In this document: positions 24,633 through 33,213 of the stretch, one piece after another
How positions within the stretch are numbered: the stretch's first letter is position 1
How the letters are laid out: each line of letters begins with the position of its first letter
NCBI GenBank assembly: GCA_013289795.1
Contig: JABCZH010000005.1
Location: forward strand, 124,001 to 188,000
Direction: 5' to 3'
Length of the DNA: 64,000 nt
Source: Acidobacteriota bacterium
GTDB taxonomy: Bacteria > Acidobacteriota > Terriglobia > Terriglobales > Acidobacteriaceae
Notes under the pieces: model-generated
The model's database searches: none
What the model was told of the DNA's origin: nothing
The model's input: only the letters and a program-made list of their open reading frames with translations
Program-made: the position numbers and the translations under genes

Positions 24633-25547
24633 CTACTTCCACAAGTAGTAGAACCCCAATTGATTCTCCATCAGCTTTTCGCGGGTAGGCAGCCATTGGG
24701 AAACATCGCCGAACAACAGGTCGAAGGCGGTTTCCCGGCGACGTTCGGGATGCACCAACACAGGCTCACCCTTGATGTTGACCGCTTTGGCGGTATCGTC
24801 CACGGCTGCCTGGAAGTCGGCAATCTGATCGATCAGGTGCATGGACAACGCTTCCTGCCCGGTCCAGACCCGGCCATCGGCAATGGCCTTGATGTCGGCT
24901 TCCTTGGCGTGGCGCCCGTCGGCCACCGCCTTCACAAACTGGCCATACATGTTGTCGATCAGCGACTGCATGTAGGCACGCTCGGCGGGAGTCATCTCGC
25001 GGGTGGGGTCGCCGGTGTCTTTGAATTCGCCAACCTTCAGCGTTTCCGACTTAAGTTTCATCCAGCGCAGCAGGTCGCCATAGTTCACCCACTGCGCGAT
25101 TACACCGATGGAGCCCACGATACTGCCGTTGTCGGCATAAATCTTGTTAGTGCCGGCCGAGACGTAATAGGCGCCGCTGGCCCCAACGGTTTCAATGGAC
25201 GCCACGATTCGCTTCTTCTTGTCGTCGCGGATGCGTTTGACTTCGCGATAAATCTCTTCCGACGCGGCCACGCCACCGCCGGGCGAATTCACATGGATGA
25301 TGATGGCTTTGATGGAGTCGTCATCGCCGAATTTCTTGAGTTGTCCGACGATGGTTTTGGGGTCGAGGATGACGCCTTCCAGTTCGATAACCCCAATCTT
25401 GTCGCCAAAGCCGGTGAGCGATGCCTTCTCGCCGCCGGCGTGCAAAGTGAGATAGACGAGGGTAAACACGGCCAGGGTGAACAGGAAGAAAGCTCCGCCA
25501 CCAATGACGATCCAGAGCCAGGTACGGGAACGGCCATTTTCAGGCAT
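24633..25547 (-). CDS. sppA: Signal peptide peptidase SppA, 36K type
   Basis: A 304-residue membrane-anchored serine protease that degrades signal peptides after release. It has one amino-terminal helix (about residues 8-30), the HVNSPGGGVAASEEI segment (about 90), the nucleophile Ser in GASGAYYVSAG (about 125) and the general-base Lys in GEFKDTGDPTRE (about 178), which form the Ser-Lys dyad. The length matches the short bacterial form that works as a tetramer or octamer. The carboxyl end (about 260-304) is variable. Confidence 0.92.
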   Translation of the reverse strand: MPENGRSRTWLWIVIGGGAFFLFTLAVFTLVYLTLHAGGEKASLTGFGDKIGVIELEGVILDPKTIVGQLKKFGDDDSIKAIIIHVNSPGGGVAASEEIYREVKRIRDDKKKRIVASIETVGASGAYYVSAGTNKIYADNGSIVGSIGVIAQWVNYGDLLRWMKLKSETLKVGEFKDTGDPTREMTPAERAYMQSLIDNMYGQFVKAVADGRHAKEADIKAIADGRVWTGQEALSMHLIDQIADFQAAVDDTAKAVNIKGEPVLVHPERRRETAFDLLFGDVSQWLPTREKLMENQLGFYYLWK

Positions 25548-25572
25548 ACAGTGAAGAGTAGTGTAGCACTGA

Positions 25573-25608
25573 GACTCCAGTTTCTAGTTTCTGGTTTCTA
25601 CTTTCCAG
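25573..25608. repeat. Low-complexity AGTTTCTGGTTTCT repeat
   Basis: Near-tandem AGTTTCT/GGTTTCT units between the lipid kinase and sppA genes. It resembles the run at 19165-19205. Confidence 0.45.
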
Positions 25609-26481
25609 TTAGGGCGCGATAACCCGGATCGCCCCTGAAGTCACGCTCACTTCAATCGGTGTCTTACAGACGTATTCGCCGTCGGCGTAGACATCGACCG
25701 GATAGTCGGTTTCGATCCGCAGACGTGCGGCTTGAAGATATTCCACTTCCGGCATGCGCAGATGTTTACCGAAATAGATGGTCGGGAAGAGGCAGAAGAG
25801 TTTGAATGGGTCGATGTCGCTGATGATGCAGAGATCGAGTTGACCATCGTCGAGCCGAGCTTGGGGCGCGATTTTCATACCGCTGCCGTAGGTGGGTGCG
25901 TTGGCAAAGGCTGCGACCAGGGTGGGTTGGTTGCTGTGCGGGACGAAAGTCTTGGGGTCGCCGGGGGAAGGCAGGCTGATCTTCATCGGAAGGGCTGCAC
26001 AATGAAAAAGTGCGGGAGCGAGGCTGAGCACGTATCCACCGTGGGCCCGCAGCCAGCGCGGCAGCCGATTTGCGCGGCTGGCGACTTCGGCATCAAGGCC
26101 GACTCCTCCGACGCAGCAGAAATAGTGTTCGCCAGGCGTGGGCTCTGACAGGGGAGTGATTATTCCAAGATCGATGGCGCGCACGTTGCTGCCGTCAGAT
26201 GTGAACCTCTTCCATGTTGCGAGCGCGGTCCTCGTGCTGCGCAGGCCGAGAGCGCGAGCAAAATCATTCCCGCTGCCACACGGAACGACAAGCACGGGCA
26301 GTTGCAGCCTGACTAGATCCGGCAAATGACGATGGACGGTGCCATCGCCGCCGAAGATGAGAATCGCGTCTGCCTGGCCCGGGGCTGGCACGCCGATCTG
26401 CCTCGTTGCACCCAAGATTCGTTGGAATGGCCGCAGGTTTTTCTCGGAGGCATTAGGCCCGAAGATAGCGGCGGCACGCAC
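25609..26481 (-). CDS. YegS/diacylglycerol-kinase-family lipid kinase
   Basis: A 290-residue protein of the DAGK_cat family that phosphorylates a lipid such as diacylglycerol, sphingoid base or phosphatidylglycerol. The ATP-binding GGDGTVHR (about residue 45) and the GSGNDFARALG segment (about 72) are intact. The carboxyl domain has DDGQLDLCIISD (about 210) and a beta end with VDVYADGEYVCKTPIEV (about 260). The GTG start has AGGT upstream. The exact lipid cannot be named. Confidence 0.83.
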   Translation of the reverse strand: MRAAAIFGPNASEKNLRPFQRILGATRQIGVPAPGQADAILIFGGDGTVHRHLPDLVRLQLPVLVVPCGSGNDFARALGLRSTRTALATWKRFTSDGSNVRAIDLGIITPLSEPTPGEHYFCCVGGVGLDAEVASRANRLPRWLRAHGGYVLSLAPALFHCAALPMKISLPSPGDPKTFVPHSNQPTLVAAFANAPTYGSGMKIAPQARLDDGQLDLCIISDIDPFKLFCLFPTIYFGKHLRMPEVEYLQAARLRIETDYPVDVYADGEYVCKTPIEVSVTSGAIRVIAP

Positions 26482-26509
26482 CTGGGGAATTTAAACACAC
26501 TCGCGTGGG

Positions 26510-26528
26510 GACAGCCGAGGCGGCTGTC
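26510..26528. repeat. GACAGCC/GGCTGTC intergenic hairpin
   Basis: A perfect seven-pair stem with a five-base GC-rich loop, placed just before the REP-like element. It has no T-run and is not an obvious terminator in either direction. It is probably a part of the compound repeat that fills this intergenic space. Confidence 0.5.
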
Positions 26529-26547
26529 GCCTTGTCATCTGAAGATC

Positions 26548-26690
26548 CGTATCAGGGCACGCCTTCAGGCGTGCCGCACATGGCCTTAATGATTCCTCGC
26601 GCCACCGGATCGCGGCGATCGCCAAGGGCGTGATCGCGTCTGCTCTGATCACGGACGTAGTGGCATGGCTGAAGCCATGCCCTGATACGG
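26548..26690. repeat. REP/BIME-like element, copy 1
   Basis: The ends are inverted copies of CGTATCAGGGC. Just inside each end is a hairpin: GGCACGCC-TTCA-GGCGTGCC on the left and GGCATGGC-TGAA-GCCATGCC on the right, with complementary tetraloops TTCA/TGAA. About 80 bases without an ORF lie between. The layout and an almost identical second copy at 58336-58494 show a mobile or amplified palindromic unit of REP/BIME type. It occupies the space between the tyrS stop and the lipid kinase start. Confidence 0.85.
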
Positions 26691-26707
26691 AGCGTGACGA
26701 GCTGCGC

Positions 26708-27961
26708 TCACCAGCTGACGATTGCGATTTTCAACTGCTTGCCAACCCTCAGCGGCAGCCTCATCGGGGGCGGCGCAGGCCACGTGAAGTAGGGTTCCTT
26801 CAGCACATGATCGCCGACCCTCACTGAGCCCTGCTTCAATTTTCTACCTGCATCGGTTGTGGAGGCCGCGAGCCCGCACCGAACCAAAAGGCGATCTGCC
26901 CTTACTGTTGCAGAGGGACCGTGGTCGGTATCAGCGACATACCCTCCGATCTCAGCGAGCGCAATGAGTATTTCTTCCGTATCTTCCGGAGCCTCGCCTT
27001 TCTGAAACTGTTTGGTCCAATCGTTTCCCGCCTTGGCCACAGCCTCCGGCGAGTGAAAGTCCGCTACAATTCGCCGAGCCAGGTCTTTCTTCGCCTGCAT
27101 GGGATGCACTTCGTGCTTCATCTCGTCGATTTCCGGGAGCTGTAGGTCAGTCAGCAGCTCATAGTATCGCCACATCATTTCGTCGGAGATCGACATGATC
27201 TTGCCGTACATTTCGAGCGGCGGCTCGTGGATGCCGACGGCGTTGCCCAGCGACTTCGACATCTTCTGCACGCCGTCGAGGCCTTCGAGGATCGGCGTGG
27301 TCAGCACGACTTGCGGCTCTTGCCCGTAGGCACGCTGCAGTTCGCGGCCTACCAGCAAATTGAATCTCTGATCGGTGCCGCCGAGTTCGACGTCGGCTTC
27401 GAGGGCGACGGAGTCGTATCCCTGGGCCAGCGGATAGAGCAGTTCGTGGACTGCGATCGGCTTCTCTTCCAGAAAACGCTTGTGGAAGTCCTCGCGCTCG
27501 AGCATCTGTGAGACCGTGTATTTGGCGGCTAGACGGATGAAGTCGTCGGCAGTAAATTTCGAGAACCAGCGGCGGTTGAAATCGATGACCGTCTTCTCCG
27601 GATCGAGAATCTTGAACACCTGGGCTTTGTAGGTCTCGGCGTTCTGCGCGATTTGCTCGGGAGAAAGCGGCGGTCGAGTGACGGAGCGGCCGGTGGGGTC
27701 ACCGATCATGCCAGTGAAATCGCCGATAAGAAAGATAACGGTGTGGCCGAGATCCTGAAAGTGCTTGAGTTTGCGCAGAACAACGGTATGGCCGAGATGA
27801 AGATCGGGAGCAGTCGGATCCATGCCGAGCTTGACACGCAGCGGCTTGCCGGAAGCGCGGGACTTTTCCAGTTTGGTCCGCAGGTCGGCTTCGCGGATTA
27901 TCTCCGAGGCGCCTTTCTTGATGTAGGCAAGCTGCTCGTCAACCGGTGCGAAGTTGGACAT
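26708..27961 (-). CDS. tyrS: Tyrosyl-tRNA synthetase
   Basis: This class I synthetase charges tRNA-Tyr. The 417-residue protein has the HIGH-type motif HLGH (about residue 55, [14 protein letters not shown]), the [14 protein letters not shown] segment (about 83), and KMSKS (KMSKSLGNA, about 234). The carboxyl part is an S4-type RNA-binding domain (about 350-417, [30 protein letters not shown]). The form is closer to the TyrZ branch than to E. coli TyrS. No Shine-Dalgarno is present; TAATGT on the minus strand ends seven bases before the ATG and would start RNA at the initiation codon. Confidence 0.95.
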   Translation of the reverse strand: MSNFAPVDEQLAYIKKGASEIIREADLRTKLEKSRASGKPLRVKLGMDPTAPDLHLGHTVVLRKLKHFQDLGHTVIFLIGDFTGMIGDPTGRSVTRPPLSPEQIAQNAETYKAQVFKILDPEKTVIDFNRRWFSKFTADDFIRLAAKYTVSQMLEREDFHKRFLEEKPIAVHELLYPLAQGYDSVALEADVELGGTDQRFNLLVGRELQRAYGQEPQVVLTTPILEGLDGVQKMSKSLGNAVGIHEPPLEMYGKIMSISDEMMWRYYELLTDLQLPEIDEMKHEVHPMQAKKDLARRIVADFHSPEAVAKAGNDWTKQFQKGEAPEDTEEILIALAEIGGYVADTDHGPSATVRADRLLVRCGLAASTTDAGRKLKQGSVRVGDHVLKEPYFTWPAPPPMRLPLRVGKQLKIAIVSW

Positions 27962-27967
27962 GCCCGG

Positions 27968-27973
27968 ACATTA
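27968..27973 (-). promoter_or_regulatory. -10 box of tyrS for a leaderless transcript
   Basis: TAATGT (27973-27968 on the minus strand) lies six bases before the tyrS ATG. The overlapping AATAAT two bases upstream is an alternative. Both predict a leader of 0-2 bases. I see no T-box leader. Confidence 0.4.
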
Positions 27974-28117
27974 TTGCAGATTCGAGATTGCAGGATTGGA
28001 TGCCGTAGCTGTACGTGGTGAAGTGGGGACTGGGGAGGAGAGTTCGTTAGCCAACTTCTCGGAAGGGTATACACTCATCGACTGTGAGCCCAAACTGTTC
28101 AGCCCAAGGAGAGACAC

Positions 28118-28819
28118 ATGTTCTCAAAGAAAACGCTGTTTCCCGCCGCGCTAGTATTCGTCGGCGCGACGGCTATCGTAGCCGCCCAGAATGACGTAGT
28201 CCTGAAAAGCACCGGAACGACCGTTTGGGGCAGGCACGCGAAAATGACGCTCGTGACCGAGCCAGCACCATCCTTCACGACCACTAATATCAATGATCCC
28301 GGGCTGATCACGATCTTCAACAATCTGGCCGCTAAATATCCGAAAGGTGAGTACTGGTGCTGTGAAGGCTACAACGTCATGGGCCCGAACTCTGGCGCGG
28401 GTGAGCAATGGATGGCGGCTGCCTTCACACCAGGAGCCGATCACACCGTGACCAGAATTGCGGTCGCTGTCGGCTACTCGCAACAAGGGACCAATGGCGT
28501 TGTTCTAAGTCTCAACGACGACAACAACGGTGCGCCCGGCGCGGTACTCAAGAGTTGGAATGTCTCGGGACTTCCTCGTTTCGGCACCTGCTGTACTCTG
28601 GCGGTGAAGTCTGACAGTTCCGGCATACCGGTCAACGGCGGAAAGCAGTATTGGGTGGTTCTGAGCACCGATGGCAGCGAATTGGACACGGTAGATGGGT
28701 GGAATGTCGATGACGCCGATCAGGTAGATCCCGCGACGGTTGCATCCTACACTAGCAACAAATGGACGGTTTTTCAGGCGATACCGGGGGTAGCATTCGC
28801 CGTACAGGGCAGCAATTGA
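28118..28819 (+). CDS. Secreted hypothetical protein (choice-of-anchor-type)
   Basis: A 233-residue exported protein with a signal peptide (about residues 1-22, ending IVAA). It has a beta-rich domain with two adjacent Cys pairs, YWCCEGY (about 80) and FGTCCTLAV (about 165). The segments AAAFTPGADHTVTRIAVAVGY and GVVLSLNDDNNGAPGAVLKSW are typical of a family of secreted acidobacterial proteins resembling choice-of-anchor R domains. No sorting signal is visible at the end. AAGGAG precedes the ATG. The function is unknown. Confidence 0.65.
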   Translation: MFSKKTLFPAALVFVGATAIVAAQNDVVLKSTGTTVWGRHAKMTLVTEPAPSFTTTNINDPGLITIFNNLAAKYPKGEYWCCEGYNVMGPNSGAGEQWMAAAFTPGADHTVTRIAVAVGYSQQGTNGVVLSLNDDNNGAPGAVLKSWNVSGLPRFGTCCTLAVKSDSSGIPVNGGKQYWVVLSTDGSELDTVDGWNVDDADQVDPATVASYTSNKWTVFQAIPGVAFAVQGSN

Positions 28820-28880
28820 AGCCCAGAGGAGGACGCATTAAGCGGCAGCGCCACTCGTCAACAACGTTGATGCTCTCATT

Positions 28881-29486
28881 TTATGAAATGAGCTTTAAGC
28901 GGCGGCCCTCAATCTTGAACTTCCTGTGCAACACCAGATTGATCGCCTCGCTATAGGCGATATGCTCCTGCTCCAGGATGCGGGCGGCGAGGGAGTGCTC
29001 GTCGTCGGTGTCCAGGACAGGGACGGTTTTCTGCACGATGATGGGACCGTGGTCGAGTTCTTCGTCCACAAAGTGGACTGTGCAGCCGGTGACTTTCACG
29101 CCGTAGGCGAAGGCTTGCTCCTGAGCTTCGAGACCGGGAAATGCTGGCAGCAGTGAAGGATGGATGTTGAGTATTTTATAAGGGAACTGGCGGACGAACC
29201 AGGGCGAAAGCAGGCGCATGTATCCGGCGAGGCAGACGAAGTCGACTTTGTGCTGCTGCAACGCCGCCGCGACTTCGCGGTCGTGCGATTCACGACCCTT
29301 GCCTTTGGAAGGAATGACTAGAGCAGTGATCCCTAAGCGCTGCGCGGTGGCGATGCCTCCGGCATCGGCGCGGTTGGAAATCACCACCGAGATTTTGGCA
29401 TTCGGTATCCGGCCCGCCGCGACGTTCTTAGCGATGGCTTCGAAGTTCGAGCCGCGTCCGGAGAGCAGGATGCCGAGGTTTTTCAT
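28881..29486 (-). CDS. purN: Phosphoribosylglycinamide formyltransferase
   Basis: PurN moves a formyl group from 10-formyl-tetrahydrofolate to glycinamide ribonucleotide in purine synthesis. The 201-residue protein has the start LGILLSGRGSNFEAI, the central LAGYMRLLSPWFV (about residue 85), the catalytic Asn-His-Asp set seen as ILNIHPSLLPAFPG (about 105) and the LDHGPIIVQKTVPV region (about 143) with the catalytic Asp. It is a normal stand-alone PurN. It is divergent from the 116-residue unknown gene. Confidence 0.94.
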   Translation of the reverse strand: MKNLGILLSGRGSNFEAIAKNVAAGRIPNAKISVVISNRADAGGIATAQRLGITALVIPSKGKGRESHDREVAAALQQHKVDFVCLAGYMRLLSPWFVRQFPYKILNIHPSLLPAFPGLEAQEQAFAYGVKVTGCTVHFVDEELDHGPIIVQKTVPVLDTDDEHSLAARILEQEHIAYSEAINLVLHRKFKIEGRRLKLIS

Positions 29487-29487
29487 G

Positions 29488-29519
29488 AGAGCTTTCAGCC
29501 GTCAGCCATCAGCCTTCAG
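29488..29519. repeat. TCAGCC-tandem repeat
   Basis: GCTTTCAGCC, GTCAGCC, ATCAGCC and TTCAGC follow one another just upstream of purN. The same units make up the inverted repeat at 1543-1666, so it is a dispersed element. On the minus strand it forms the leader of purN. Confidence 0.5.
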
Positions 29520-29567
29520 CACGACCATGATAATTCACCTCCGGTTCTCCACGTGAATCGTCTCGGG

Positions 29568-29597
29568 TTGCCCTTCAAATGCCCGCTCCGCTATAGT
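29568..29597 (+). promoter_or_regulatory. Promoter placing RNA start on an ATG
   Basis: TTGCCC (29568-29573), an 18-base spacer and TATAGT (29592-29597). Counting from the -10 box, transcription starts at 29604, the A of the ATG. Confidence 0.6.
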
Positions 29598-29603
29598 TTT
29601 CTC

Positions 29604-29954
29604 ATGTATCAGGACTTCCATGCTGTGGACCGGTGGTCGAAGAAAGACGTCCACTGCATTTATCAGGCGCTGATCGTGGCCATCGCGACCCGGCACGCGG
29701 ATGCCGTGGACATCAAATTCTTAGTGGATGGACGGACGGTGTGGATCGCTCTGCCGCATCCGGCATGGGTGGAGTACGCCAATCGCACGGGCAAGCAGAT
29801 CACCGATTCCCTGGCTATCGAGATTGCCGGGCAATACTTGAAGACTGCGCTCGAATCCGGCGAGGGGGTTGGGCGCGAGATGTATTCATTGACGGTGGCG
29901 CAGACTCTTGACCATCTTGAAGCGGTGGTGAGCCAAGAGGCCCAAGTCTCCTAA
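29604..29954 (+). CDS. Hypothetical protein, leaderless
   Basis: A 116-residue soluble alpha/beta protein starting MYQDFHAVDRWSKKDVHCIYQ. No signal, membrane helix or known catalytic motif is seen. I do not recognise the family. The start at 29604 was chosen over an in-frame ATG-like start at 29553 because a good promoter (TTGCCC-18-TATAGT) lies between them and predicts RNA start exactly at 29604. Bases 29955-30095 downstream hold no supported feature. Confidence 0.65.
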   Translation: MYQDFHAVDRWSKKDVHCIYQALIVAIATRHADAVDIKFLVDGRTVWIALPHPAWVEYANRTGKQITDSLAIEIAGQYLKTALESGEGVGREMYSLTVAQTLDHLEAVVSQEAQVS

Positions 29955-30095
29955 ATCTTTCTGGCGCAATTGTTTGTGGGTGTCCGCAATCATTTCCAAC
30001 GCAAACAACATCGCAATGTCACTTGGAAGTCTGGGCAGAAAGAGCGACAATAGTTGAGTCTTCTCTAGGGCCAGATCTTGAGCCCGTCAATCCTT

Positions 30096-31916
30096 ATGGC
30101 AAGCGTAACCATGGAAGTTGAATCCGCCGCCAGCGGCAATAAGCCTCTTACTGAATGGGTGGCGCAACTGGCAGAGTTGTGCAAACCCGACCGCGTCCAC
30201 TGGTGTGACGGTTCTGCGGACGAGTACCAGACGATGCTGCGGCTGATGGTCCAGACCGGTGTGGCAATCCCGCTGGATGCTGCGAAGCGGCCTAACAGCA
30301 TTTTGGTGCGGTCGAATCCAGGGGATGTGGCACGGGTTGAAAACCGGACGTTTATTTGCTCGCGGAGCAAGGACGATGCCGGCCCGACCAACAATTGGGA
30401 AGATCCCGCGAAGATGAAAGGGAAGTTGCGCCAGCTTTTTGGCGGCTCCATGGCGGGGCGCACCATGTACGTGATTGCCTACAGCATGGGCCCGATCGGA
30501 TCGCCAATCGCCAAGATCGGAGTCGAGATTTCGGATTCGCCCTACGTGGTGGCGAATATGCACATCATGGCAAGGGTGGGAACCAAGGTGCTGGAGGCGC
30601 TGGGCAACGCAGACTTTGTCCGTGGGCTGCACTCGATCGGCGCGCCGCTCAAGCCGAACGATCAGGATACGACCTGGCCGTGCGATTCCGAGCAAAAATA
30701 CATTTGCCACTTCCCGGAGACGCGTGAGATTTGGTCATACGGCTCGGGATACGGTGGGAATGCGCTGTTGGGCAAGAAGTGCCACGCCCTGCGCATCGCG
30801 TCGGTGCAGGCGCGGGATGAGGGCTGGATGGCGGAGCACATGCTCATCCTGAAGCTGATCAGCCCCTCCGGCACGACTAAGTACATCACCGGAGCATTTC
30901 CCTCGGCGTGCGGGAAAACCAATCTGTCGATGCTGATTCCAACCATTCCAGGCTGGAGGGTGGAGACGATCGGCGATGACATTGCATGGATGAAGTTCGG
31001 TGCGGACGGGCGGCTGTATGCGATCAATCCTGAATATGGATTCTTTGGGGTCGCGCCCGGCACCAACATGAAGTCGAATCGCAATGCCATGTTGACCGCC
31101 ACCAAGAATTCCATCTTCACCAACTGCGCCATGACGGCAGACGGCGATGTGTGGTGGGAAGGGATGACGGAGCAAAAGCCGGCGGAACTGGTCGATTGGC
31201 TGCGGCGGCCATGGACCCCGTCGGCAGGCCGGAAGTCATCGCATCCTAATGCACGATTTACGGTTCCCGCCAAACAATGCCCGGCGATTGCACCGGAGTG
31301 GGAAGACCCCAAGGGCGTACCGATCGATGCGATTCTGTTCGGTGGGCGCCGTGCGGGCATCGTGCCTTTGGTGACCGAATCCTTCAGTTGGCAACACGGT
31401 ACTTTTCTGGGAGCGACTGCTAGCAGCGAGACCACGGCAGCGATCGCTGGCAAGGTTGGCGAACTGCGGCGGGATCCTATGGCGATGCTTGCGTTCTGCG
31501 GTTACCACATGGGAGATTACTTCGCGCACTACCTAAAGATGGGGGCGGAATCGTCCAAAGTGCCGAAGATATTTTATGTGAACTGGTTTCGTCAGGACGA
31601 GAATGGCAAGTTCTTGTGGCCGGGCTACGGGGAAAACAGCCGCGTGTTGAAGTGGGTTTTTGAACGCTGCGACGGCAAGGTCCATGCCACAGACACTCCC
31701 ATCGGACGGCTGCCTGATCCCTCTGACCTCGACGTAAAAGGGCTCGACTTGCCGTCCGCGACTCTGGCCAAACTGCTGAGCGTGGATGTTCAAGGCTGGA
31801 TCGAGGAGGTGCCGCGCATCAAAGAGCATTTCGCCAAGTTCGGTGACCGTCTCCCCAAAGGCCTACAAGACGAATTGACTGGGCTGGAGCAGCGGCTTAA
31901 AGCGGCGAAGAAATAG
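30096..31916 (+). CDS. pckG: Phosphoenolpyruvate carboxykinase (GTP)
   Basis: This enzyme changes oxaloacetate and GTP to phosphoenolpyruvate, GDP and CO2 at the start of gluconeogenesis, with a manganese ion. The roughly 606-residue protein has the start segment [16 protein letters not shown], the oxaloacetate-binding SMGPIGSP, the kinase-1 loop [13 protein letters not shown] with the reactive Cys (about residue 270), kinase-2 [11 protein letters not shown] (about 293) and the guanine-binding region around [26 protein letters not shown] (about 510). All fit the GTP form, not the ATP form. Start uncertain: ATG at 30096 or 30111, or TTG at 30078 preceded by AGGG. Confidence 0.94.
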   Translation: MASVTMEVESAASGNKPLTEWVAQLAELCKPDRVHWCDGSADEYQTMLRLMVQTGVAIPLDAAKRPNSILVRSNPGDVARVENRTFICSRSKDDAGPTNNWEDPAKMKGKLRQLFGGSMAGRTMYVIAYSMGPIGSPIAKIGVEISDSPYVVANMHIMARVGTKVLEALGNADFVRGLHSIGAPLKPNDQDTTWPCDSEQKYICHFPETREIWSYGSGYGGNALLGKKCHALRIASVQARDEGWMAEHMLILKLISPSGTTKYITGAFPSACGKTNLSMLIPTIPGWRVETIGDDIAWMKFGADGRLYAINPEYGFFGVAPGTNMKSNRNAMLTATKNSIFTNCAMTADGDVWWEGMTEQKPAELVDWLRRPWTPSAGRKSSHPNARFTVPAKQCPAIAPEWEDPKGVPIDAILFGGRRAGIVPLVTESFSWQHGTFLGATASSETTAAIAGKVGELRRDPMAMLAFCGYHMGDYFAHYLKMGAESSKVPKIFYVNWFRQDENGKFLWPGYGENSRVLKWVFERCDGKVHATDTPIGRLPDPSDLDVKGLDLPSATLAKLLSVDVQGWIEEVPRIKEHFAKFGDRLPKGLQDELTGLEQRLKAAKK

Positions 31917-32168
31917 TCAGACCTTTTTTATGGCGCGCACGATAGCCACGAGGATCACCGCGCCGATAATGGCCACCAGAATATTGGGCACCAGCCCGCC
32001 ACTCGAGTAGATTCCCACCAGTCCAAGAATCCGGCTGCCGATAATCGCGCCCACTATGCCGAGCAAAATGTCTGTGAGCGGGCCGTAGCCCGAACCTTTC
32101 ATGATCTTGCCGGTGGCCCAACCGGCGACCAGGCCTACGATGATGATGTAAAGCAAACCCATTCCCAT
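31917..32168 (-). CDS. GlsB/YeaQ/YmgE-family membrane protein
   Basis: An 83-residue inner-membrane protein with three Gly-rich helices (about residues 3-20, 32-50, 58-78). It carries the family features GLVAGWATGKIMKGSGYG, DILLGIVGAIIGSRILG and PNILVAIIGAVILVAIVR. These transglycosylase-associated (misnamed) proteins are induced by stress; no activity is known. TAGGAGGAAT precedes the ATG. It abuts the pckG stop on the opposite strand and follows pgeF by 43 bases on its own strand. Confidence 0.9.
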   Translation of the reverse strand: MGMGLLYIIIVGLVAGWATGKIMKGSGYGPLTDILLGIVGAIIGSRILGLVGIYSSGGLVPNILVAIIGAVILVAIVRAIKKV

Positions 32169-32211
32169 GGGATTCCTCCTAAAGACTAGCGCAAGACTTT
32201 ATCATGGGCAT

Positions 32212-33084
32212 CTACCGGATCCCTGCCACAGCCATCATCCTCCCCGTCACGCCTTTTTCGGCGCGGTGCGAAAAGAGCAGATCGGTGTGGCATGAAGTAC
32301 AAAGTGGCGATGCCGAGATGTTCTTACGCGATACTCCCGCGTCCATTAACTGGCGGCGATTGGCCTCGACCAAATCCAGAAAGATGTTTGTCGGCAGTTC
32401 GCTGTGACCCGGAGCCCGGGCGGTGAGAAACAGCAGTGGATATTTTTCGCGGACCGGATCGGACTCTTTGACTTCGCGGAAAAGATCAGAAGCGTAAGCG
32501 AACTGGGATTCAAAATTTACGCGTACTTCCTCTCCGACCTGATAGCAGCAACTCTGGATTCCTGGGCCGATGGCGGCCTTGATGTCCCGAGGATTGGTAC
32601 CAAAGCAACCGCGCATTTCACCCACCCCTTTCTCGACGATTCGCCGGACCGTACCGCGCCACCCGGCGTGAAAAACACCCACGGCACGGTGTTTGGTATC
32701 GACGAGCACGACCGGAAGGCAGTCGGCAGTCTGAATGCCGAGCAAGACTCCGGGAGTGTTGGTGATCAGGCCGTCGCCGGCGAGTTGTTCTTGGAGTGGT
32801 TCGAGAACACAATGAATGAGATCAGAATGAATCTGGCGCAGAGTGATCCGTGGCCAGAGTTTCTTGCCCGTGATAGCGCCGACTTGACGTTCAAACGCCG
32901 CGCGGTTTCGCTCTACTGCGGTACGTGAATCATGTTTAGTGAAGCCCATGTTCAGCGAACGTCCACCGTAAGGTTTGGAGAACCCGTCCTTGCGGGTGGA
33001 AAAGCCGTGTACGAGCCATGGGATTTGGCAAAGAGCAGGTACGGTGAGGACAGCGGAGGGCGATTGCTTGCGAGCCGAGGGCAC
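32212..33084 (-). CDS. pgeF: Peptidoglycan editing factor PgeF (laccase-domain, YfiH family)
   Basis: A 290-residue protein of the DUF152/Cu-oxidase_4 family. PgeF removes L-Ser wrongly placed in UDP-MurNAc peptides; relatives have purine nucleoside phosphorylase activity. The metal site is visible as Cys in QTADCLPVVLVD (about residue 120) and His in VGVFHAGWRGT (about 137), with an earlier His in LRQIHSD (about 83). ASPLCTSCHTDLLFSHRAEKG at the end is diagnostic. The start is GTG; TGCTAAGAT upstream predicts RNA start exactly at this codon, so it is leaderless. Confidence 0.88.
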   Translation of the reverse strand: MPSARKQSPSAVLTVPALCQIPWLVHGFSTRKDGFSKPYGGRSLNMGFTKHDSRTAVERNRAAFERQVGAITGKKLWPRITLRQIHSDLIHCVLEPLQEQLAGDGLITNTPGVLLGIQTADCLPVVLVDTKHRAVGVFHAGWRGTVRRIVEKGVGEMRGCFGTNPRDIKAAIGPGIQSCCYQVGEEVRVNFESQFAYASDLFREVKESDPVREKYPLLFLTARAPGHSELPTNIFLDLVEANRRQLMDAGVSRKNISASPLCTSCHTDLLFSHRAEKGVTGRMMAVAGIR

Positions 33085-33090
33085 AGAAAC

Positions 33091-33099
33091 ATCTTAGCA
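33091..33099 (-). promoter_or_regulatory. Extended -10 promoter of pgeF
   Basis: TGCTAAGAT on the minus strand has the extended -10 form (TGn-TAAGAT, last T at 33091). It predicts transcription start at 33084, the G of the GTG start codon. The same TGCTAA core drives polA. Confidence 0.5.
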
Positions 33100-33157
33100 A
33101 CACTTGTTGCCCTTGCAGCCGCTAGCAAGCAGGGCGAGAGTAGCAGACGAAAGCTCT

Positions 33158-33213
33158 AAGCGCAGAGTACGCGGCGAAAGGACGAGCAGAGAAACGCAGA
33201 GAGAACCTAGAGT
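33158..33213. repeat. GCGCAGAG/GCAGAGAAACG intergenic repeat
   Basis: A purine-rich run with GCGCAGAGTACGCGG and GAGCAGAGAAACGCAGAGAG, similar in character to 188-249 and 24127-24155. It fills the gap between the divergent pgeF promoter region and the end of the amidase gene. Confidence 0.45.

Noticed and set aside
24618-25622. Plus-strand ORF of 334 codons
   Set aside because: It is the mirror of sppA on the other strand and has no family features.
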